A stretch of DNA of 10,144 nt from Dehalococcoidia bacterium (GTDB lineage Bacteria > Chloroflexota > Dehalococcoidia > E44-bin15): the NCBI GenBank assembly GCA_004377275.1, contig SOIC01000134.1:1-10144 (forward strand). The letters run 5' to 3'. The notes under the pieces were generated by a model. The model saw nothing but the letters and a program-made list of their open reading frames with translations. It did no database searches and was not told the DNA's origin. The position numbers and the translations under genes were made by a program. Every line of letters begins with the position of its first letter. The stretch's first letter is position 1. This document shows positions 6,612 through 10,144 of the stretch, one piece after another.

Positions 6612-7490
6612 GTGATTGAGATCCGTAAGGCGGTAATGCCGGCGGGCGGTTGGGGAACAAGGTTTCTGCCGACAACCAAAGCCATCCCTAAGGAGATGCT
6701 CCCCCTGGCGGATAAGCCCATGATCCAGCACGTCGTGGAGGAGGCTGTGGCCTCGGGCATAAAGCAGATCATCATTGTAACCTCCTCAGGGAAAAGCGCG
6801 ATTGAGGACTACTTTGAGCGGAACGTTGAGCTGGAATCCATGCTTCAGCAAAAGGGGGAAATTGAGCTGTTGGAAGAGGTGCGGCGCATCGCCGCGCTGG
6901 CCAATATTCGCTTCGTCAGGCAAGCGGAGCCGCGGGGGTTGGGGCATGCCATCCTTGCCACCAGAGAGCTTGTGGGCGATGAGCCATTTGCCGTTTTCTT
7001 GCCCGATGACATATTCGATGCCGAGCCTCCCCTCATGAAGCAGATGCTGGAGGTATATCGGCAACATCAGGGGAGCGTGATCGCCCTCCGGCGGGTGGCA
7101 AAGGAGGATACCAGAAGATACGGCATGGTTAAGCCACAGCAAGTGTCGGAGCGGGTATATCGGATCCTGGATATGGTAGAAAAGCCCGCGCCCGAGGAAG
7201 CGCCATCGGACCTGGCAATACTGGGCAGATATATTCTGACCCCTGAGATCTTCGCAGCGCTGAGTGTCACCCCACCGGGCACGGGGGGGGAGATTCAGCT
7301 CACCGATGGCCTGGCGCTACTTCTCAAGCAGCAGGCGATCTATGGCTATGCTTTTGACGGAACATATTACGATGCCGGCAAGCCATTGGGCTTACTTAAG
7401 GCCTCGGTGTCACTGGGCATACGCCACCCCGGAATAGGCGCCGATTTCAGGGAATATCTGAAGAAGTTTTTCGAAGAATCCGGGGGCTAA
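6612..7490 (+). CDS. galU: UTP--glucose-1-phosphate uridylyltransferase
   Basis: This enzyme makes UDP-glucose and pyrophosphate from UTP and glucose-1-phosphate, supplying cell-surface glycan and glycolipid synthesis in the cytoplasm. The 292 residues match the usual GalU length. Motifs are the nucleotide-binding loop AGGWGTRFLPTTK (11-23) followed by AIPKEMLP, EPRGLGHA (106-112), the metal-site PDD (131-133), VEKP (189-192), GGEIQLTDGL (225-234) and YDAGKPLG (253-260). The start is GTG at 6612-6614, giving the family's short lead before RKAV. GAGAGG abuts it, which is tighter than normal, and a GGGAGG lies about 20 bases upstream. An internal ATG at 6636 has AAGG nearby but would cut into the first strand. 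It diverges from the SRP RNA promoter with only 50 bp between them. A possible plus-strand -10, TATAAG (6581-6586), lacks a good -35 at normal spacing. Confidence 0.95.
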   Translation: MIEIRKAVMPAGGWGTRFLPTTKAIPKEMLPLADKPMIQHVVEEAVASGIKQIIIVTSSGKSAIEDYFERNVELESMLQQKGEIELLEEVRRIAALANIRFVRQAEPRGLGHAILATRELVGDEPFAVFLPDDIFDAEPPLMKQMLEVYRQHQGSVIALRRVAKEDTRRYGMVKPQQVSERVYRILDMVEKPAPEEAPSDLAILGRYILTPEIFAALSVTPPGTGGEIQLTDGLALLLKQQAIYGYAFDGTYYDAGKPLGLLKASVSLGIRHPGIGADFREYLKKFFEESGG

Positions 7491-9313
7491 AGCTTCAGCA
7501 CCTCTACGAAGGCTTCAGGGGGGACCTCCACCCGACCCACCATCTTCATGCGCTTCTTACCCGCAGATTGCTTCTCTAGGAGCTTGCGCTTTCTGGTGAT
7601 ATCGCCCCCGTAGCACTTGGCGATCACGTCCTTGCGGTAGGCCTTTATATTCTCCCTGACGATGACCTTCTGCCCGATGGCTGCCTGAATAGCGACCTCG
7701 AAATTCTGCCTGGGGATCAGCTTGCGCAATTTATGTACCAGTTCCCTCCCCTGCCGGTAGGCCCGCTCCTGCGGTACGATAAGTGAAAAGGCATCGACAG
7801 GCTGGTTGTTCACTAATATCTCCAGCTTGACCAGCTTCGCTGGCAGATAGGCGGCGAATATATAGTCCATGGAGGCGTAGCCCTGTGTACGCGACTTAAG
7901 CTGGTCATAGAAATCGATGATGATCTCAGCAAGGGGGACATCGTACTGCAGCAGCACCCGGTGAGCGGCACCAGCGTTCTGAGGCTGCGACACCTCCTTC
8001 ACGAAATACTCCATCCCCCGATAATCACCTCGCCTTTCTTTCAATAGTTCCATCACGCTGCCGATATACCTGACAGGGGTAATGATGCTAACGGACATCC
8101 ATGGCTCCCGCAACTCCGCGATCTCCCCGCTGGGGGGCATCTTTGAGGGGTTAGATACCGTGATCTCAATGCCATCGTCTTTGGTGACCTGGTATTCGAC
8201 GCTGGGGGCAGTGGCCAGCAGATCGAGCCCATACTCTCGCCTGAGCCGCTCCCTAACGATTTCCATATGAAGCGTGCCCAGGAAGCCGCAACGGAAGCCG
8301 AAGCCCAGTGCAGCGCTGGTCTCCGGCTCAAAGGACAGGGCGGCATCGTTAAGACTGAGCTTCTCCAGCCCCTCGCGAAGGTCATTGTAATCGTCACCCA
8401 CCAGTGGGTAGATGCCGGCAAAGACCATGGGCTTGGCAGGGCGATAGCCGGCAAGTGGCTCCACGGCACCCCTCTCCTCCAGGGTGATGGTGTCGCCCAC
8501 CCGACAGTCCCCAACGTTCTTAAGCCCGGTAGCAAGGTAGCCGACCTCACCGGAGACGAGGCGCGCCACCGGGGTTAGCCCGGGCCTAAACACGCCAATT
8601 TCCAGTGACTCAATGGGTCTCCCCGTCGACATCACCCTGAGTTGTCTCCCTTTGGAGACCACCCCATCGAACACACGCAGATAGGCGATCACCCCTTTAT
8701 AGGGATCGTACTTCGAGTCGAAGATAAGCGCGCGCAGTGGGCCCTCAGCCTCCCCTTTAGGGGGAGGGATCCTCTGGATGATGGCCTCCAGGACCTCCTT
8801 CGTCCCCACCCCCTCCTTGGCTGAGGCAAAGATTACCTCGCTACTGAGGAAGCCGATGATACTCTCCAGCTCCTTGGTCACCTTCTCAGGCTCTGCATTG
8901 GGCAGATCGATCTTGTTGACCACAGGGATCAGGGTCAGGTTATGTTCCTGGGCGATATAGACATTGGCCAGGGTTTGTGCCTGGATCCCCTGAGCGGCAT
9001 CGACCACCAATAGCGCCCCTTCACAGGCGGCCAGGCTGCGGGAGACCTCATAGGTGAAATCGACATGCCCCGGGGTATCGATAAGGTTGAGCTGATACTC
9101 CGCGCCATCGGAGGCTATATAGCTCATCCTCACCGCCTGAGCCTTGATGGTGATCCCCCGCTCCCGCTCCAGCTCCATCTGGTCGAGGAACTGCTCTCGC
9201 ATCTCCCGCTCGCTGATGGTACCAGTGAGCTCAAGCAGGCGGTCGGCCAGCGTGGACTTGCCGTGGTCGATGTGGGCGATGATGCAGAAGTTCCTAATGT
9301 GGCGCTGCTCCAT
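7487..9313 (-). CDS. lepA: Elongation factor 4 (LepA), ribosome-associated translational GTPase
   Basis: LepA/EF4 is a near-universal bacterial GTPase that acts on ribosomes; back-translocation and roles in initiation or subunit biogenesis have been proposed. The protein has 608 residues against about 600 in the family. GTPase motifs are AHIDHGKST (13-21), RERGIT (50-55), DTPGH (79-83), NKID (133-136) and SAK (164-166). Beta-barrel and EF-G-like domains follow, with CGFLGTLHMEIVRERL around the middle. The LepA-specific C-terminal domain ends in a basic RKRKLLEKQSAGKKRMKMVG stretch and VPPEAF. The ATG at 9311-9313 gives the standard MEQRHIRNFCIIAHIDHGKS start. A promoter (TTGAGA, 17 bp, TAGGAT) lies so close that transcription may begin at or next to the ATG. 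Its TAG stop (7487-7489) overlaps the TAA of convergent galU. Confidence 0.97.
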   Translation of the reverse strand: MEQRHIRNFCIIAHIDHGKSTLADRLLELTGTISEREMREQFLDQMELERERGITIKAQAVRMSYIASDGAEYQLNLIDTPGHVDFTYEVSRSLAACEGALLVVDAAQGIQAQTLANVYIAQEHNLTLIPVVNKIDLPNAEPEKVTKELESIIGFLSSEVIFASAKEGVGTKEVLEAIIQRIPPPKGEAEGPLRALIFDSKYDPYKGVIAYLRVFDGVVSKGRQLRVMSTGRPIESLEIGVFRPGLTPVARLVSGEVGYLATGLKNVGDCRVGDTITLEERGAVEPLAGYRPAKPMVFAGIYPLVGDDYNDLREGLEKLSLNDAALSFEPETSAALGFGFRCGFLGTLHMEIVRERLRREYGLDLLATAPSVEYQVTKDDGIEITVSNPSKMPPSGEIAELREPWMSVSIITPVRYIGSVMELLKERRGDYRGMEYFVKEVSQPQNAGAAHRVLLQYDVPLAEIIIDFYDQLKSRTQGYASMDYIFAAYLPAKLVKLEILVNNQPVDAFSLIVPQERAYRQGRELVHKLRKLIPRQNFEVAIQAAIGQKVIVRENIKAYRKDVIAKCYGGDITRKRKLLEKQSAGKKRMKMVGRVEVPPEAFVEVLKL

Positions 9314-9319
9314 AGCAGC

Positions 9320-9348
9320 ATCCTAGCATACAGCAAGGCTAATCTCAA
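9320..9348 (-). promoter_or_regulatory. Probable lepA promoter, overlapping a possible ribosome-binding site
   Basis: On the minus strand a -35 TTGAGA (9343-9348), a 17-bp spacer and a -10 TAGGAT (9320-9325) end only 6 bases before the lepA ATG, predicting a start at about the A of ATG. The AGGA inside the -10 also sits 7 bases from the ATG, where a Shine-Dalgarno would be, so the same bases could serve either role. Confidence 0.6.
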
Positions 9349-9395
9349 GCTCTTCAGTTACTCTAACCCTGCGGTTGCAACTAGGAAATCGGGCC

Positions 9396-9410
9396 GGTTT
9401 TGCCAAAACC
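9396..9410. repeat. Perfect 15-bp palindrome upstream of lepA
   Basis: GGTTTTG and CAAAACC flank a single central base, about 48 bp upstream of the lepA -35 box. It could be an operator-like protein-binding site or a small hairpin. No known binding motif was recognised. Confidence 0.4.
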
Positions 9411-9440
9411 TCAATATCCTCCAATAGAGGTCTGTGTAGG

Positions 9441-9486
9441 ATGAAAAAAGAAGCCTTCCAGCACCCGTGCCGGAAAGCTTCTTTAT
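9441..9486 (-). terminator. Intrinsic terminator downstream of the 9513-9914 gene
   Basis: A long hairpin pairs AAAGAAGC (9447-9454) with GCTTCTTT (9477-9484) and continues through TTCC/GGAA and GCAC/GTGC with minor bulges. On the minus strand the stem ends in TTCTTTTTTC, a U-rich tract. It lies just after the stop at 9513 and before the lepA promoter, so it separates the two transcription units. Confidence 0.88.
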
Positions 9487-9512
9487 AAAAAAGCGCAGCA
9501 GCTAGCTTAATC

Positions 9513-9914
9513 TTACGATTTCATGGCTCCCAAAATTCCTATTAGAGAGCCAAATACGATGAGAAGCGCTCCCATTGCTGAGAGTGCCATCTTGGATGGC
9601 GTTAAAAATGCGGCAAGTGCCGAGCCCGCTACGGGTTCAACCCAGCCCATAATCGAGTTGAGAAGAATCCACAGCGCTGCCAGAAAGGCGATGCCGGCAA
9701 GTCTCATCTTAGTACCCTTACCCTTTGCCGTAAGCCAGGCCCCGGAACACCCTACGCTGAGGAGCGCTGGCCAGAGATGGGCATGGAACGTCGGTGCGAT
9801 GGAGGTGAAAACTATCATGAGCATACCGACGAACGCCAGGATGGTAAAGACCAACCCCAACATTTTGGCTATCATCTTCTTCACGGTATCTGGACCAATC
9901 ATTGATTCTACCAT
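9513..9914 (-). CDS. Small four-helix membrane protein, unrecognised
   Basis: I do not recognise this 133-residue protein. It is strongly hydrophobic, with likely membrane segments near 17-39, 46-62, 70-90 and 108-130. A short basic cytoplasmic-like loop (TAKGKGTKMR, 62-71) falls between the second and third, and the N-terminus is short and mildly charged (VKKMIAK). A single Cys (56) and a His pair (44, 46) are present, with no catalytic pattern. The ATG at 9912-9914 has GGGAG (9923-9927) 8 bases upstream, so it looks genuinely translated, and it is closed by its own strong terminator. The in-frame ATG at residue 5 is a less likely start. It sits downstream of tRNA-Leu and a possible 20-codon ORF whose stop overlaps its ribosome-binding site. 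Function unknown. Confidence 0.8.
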   Translation of the reverse strand: MVESMIGPDTVKKMIAKMLGLVFTILAFVGMLMIVFTSIAPTFHAHLWPALLSVGCSGAWLTAKGKGTKMRLAGIAFLAALWILLNSIMGWVEPVAGSALAAFLTPSKMALSAMGALLIVFGSLIGILGAMKS

Positions 9915-9926
9915 ACTTATCTCTCC

Positions 9927-9989
9927 CTATTTAGATTTACCAGAGGCAATAACCGGAGCCAGGTCACTGACCTGAGACCTTTTTGGCAT
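9927..9989 (-). CDS. Possible 20-codon small ORF ahead of the membrane protein
   Basis: An ATG at 9987-9989 opens a 20-codon frame (MPKRSQ...ASGKSK) ending in TAG at 9927-9929. A GGGGG tract lies 4 bases upstream, and the stop overlaps the GGGAG ribosome-binding site of the next gene, as in a coupled leader ORF. The peptide is basic and polar. Too short to identify, and it may be chance. Confidence 0.3.
   Translation of the reverse strand: MPKRSQVSDLAPVIASGKSK
9960..9974. repeat. Perfect 15-bp palindrome between tRNA-Leu and the membrane protein gene
   Basis: CAGGTCA and TGACCTG flank one central base. It lies inside the possible small ORF. It could be an operator-like site or an mRNA hairpin in the leader of the membrane protein gene; no known regulator site was recognised. 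Confidence 0.4.
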
Positions 9990-10003
9990 GAGGCCCCCTT
10001 TCG

Positions 10004-10085
10004 TGGGGAAGAGGAGATTCGAACTCCTACGCCCGAAGGCACATGATCCTAAGTCATGCTCGTCTACCAGTTCCGACACTTCCCC
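10004..10085 (-). tRNA. tRNA-Leu (anticodon UAG)
   Basis: Read on the minus strand, it folds as a class II tRNA. The acceptor GGGGAAG pairs with CTTCCCC, discriminator A. The D arm has stem TCG/CGA with GG in the loop. The anticodon stem CATGA/TCATG carries loop CTTAGGA, giving anticodon TAG. A long variable arm (TGCC TTCG GGCG) and T arm AGGAG-TTCGAAT-CTCCT follow. The long variable arm and anticodon identify leucine (CUN codons). The 3' CCA is not encoded; ACGA follows the acceptor stem. It would be transcribed towards the membrane protein gene. Confidence 0.96.
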
Positions 10086-10144
10086 CTTTTTCGAACTCCT
10101 GACCACTCCTCCCCTCACTAATAGCGAAGTAAAAATAAGACCAG

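Noticed and set aside
8053..8550. 165-residue minus-strand ORF in a second frame of lepA
   Set aside because: Contained within lepA, with composition of a shifted frame (Ser, Pro, Trp and Arg rich); lepA itself is unambiguous.
9927..10118. 63-residue ORF across the tRNA
   Set aside because: It covers the complete tRNA-Leu; only the last 20 codons, after the tRNA, could form an independent small ORF.
1..10144. A new defence, mobile or biosynthetic system
   Set aside because: Nearly all sequence is assigned to core genes; there is no CRISPR-type repeat, transposase, integrase, toxin-antitoxin pair or clustered accessory gene.

Overview
The window looks like an ordinary core-genome stretch of a bacterium. 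The best fit is a Chloroflexota (Dehalococcoidia-like) genome. This rests on the gene mix: a Bacillus-type long SRP RNA, an exonuclease-fused DinG with Fe-S cysteines, rsmA next to ispE, and VTT membrane proteins. The lineage is an inference, not proven by any single marker.  Layout. Positions 1-4287 plus ispE and rsmA (to 6126) form a co-directional minus-strand block. In transcription order it holds rsmA (16S rRNA dimethyltransferase), ispE (isoprenoid precursor kinase), two tandem paralogous VTT-domain membrane protein genes, and a dinG-type exonuclease/helicase that runs off the left edge. Upstream of rsmA, on the same strand, lies a complete long SRP RNA gene (about 6257-6526) with a near-consensus promoter. 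galU (UDP-glucose pyrophosphorylase, 6612-7490) diverges from it. galU converges on lepA (EF4 GTPase, 7487-9313), and the two stop codons overlap. Further right on the minus strand are a strong intrinsic terminator (9441-9486), an unrecognised four-helix membrane protein (9513-9914), a possible 20-codon ORF, and tRNA-Leu(UAG) at 10004-10085.  Function. Most genes are housekeeping: protein targeting (SRP RNA), ribosome maturation (rsmA), translation (lepA, tRNA-Leu), MEP-pathway isoprenoid synthesis (ispE), nucleotide-sugar supply (galU) and DNA repair (dinG). No defence system, mobile element, CRISPR array or biosynthetic cluster is visible.  The most interesting features are: (i) a tandem duplication of about 0.8 kb that copied a VTT gene together with the last ~20 codons of ispE, leaving an ispE-tail relic; (ii) an RsmA whose conserved catalytic NLPY motif reads TLPY; (iii) non-ATG starts decided by ribosome-binding sites; and (iv) a lepA promoter so close to its ATG that the mRNA may be leaderless.
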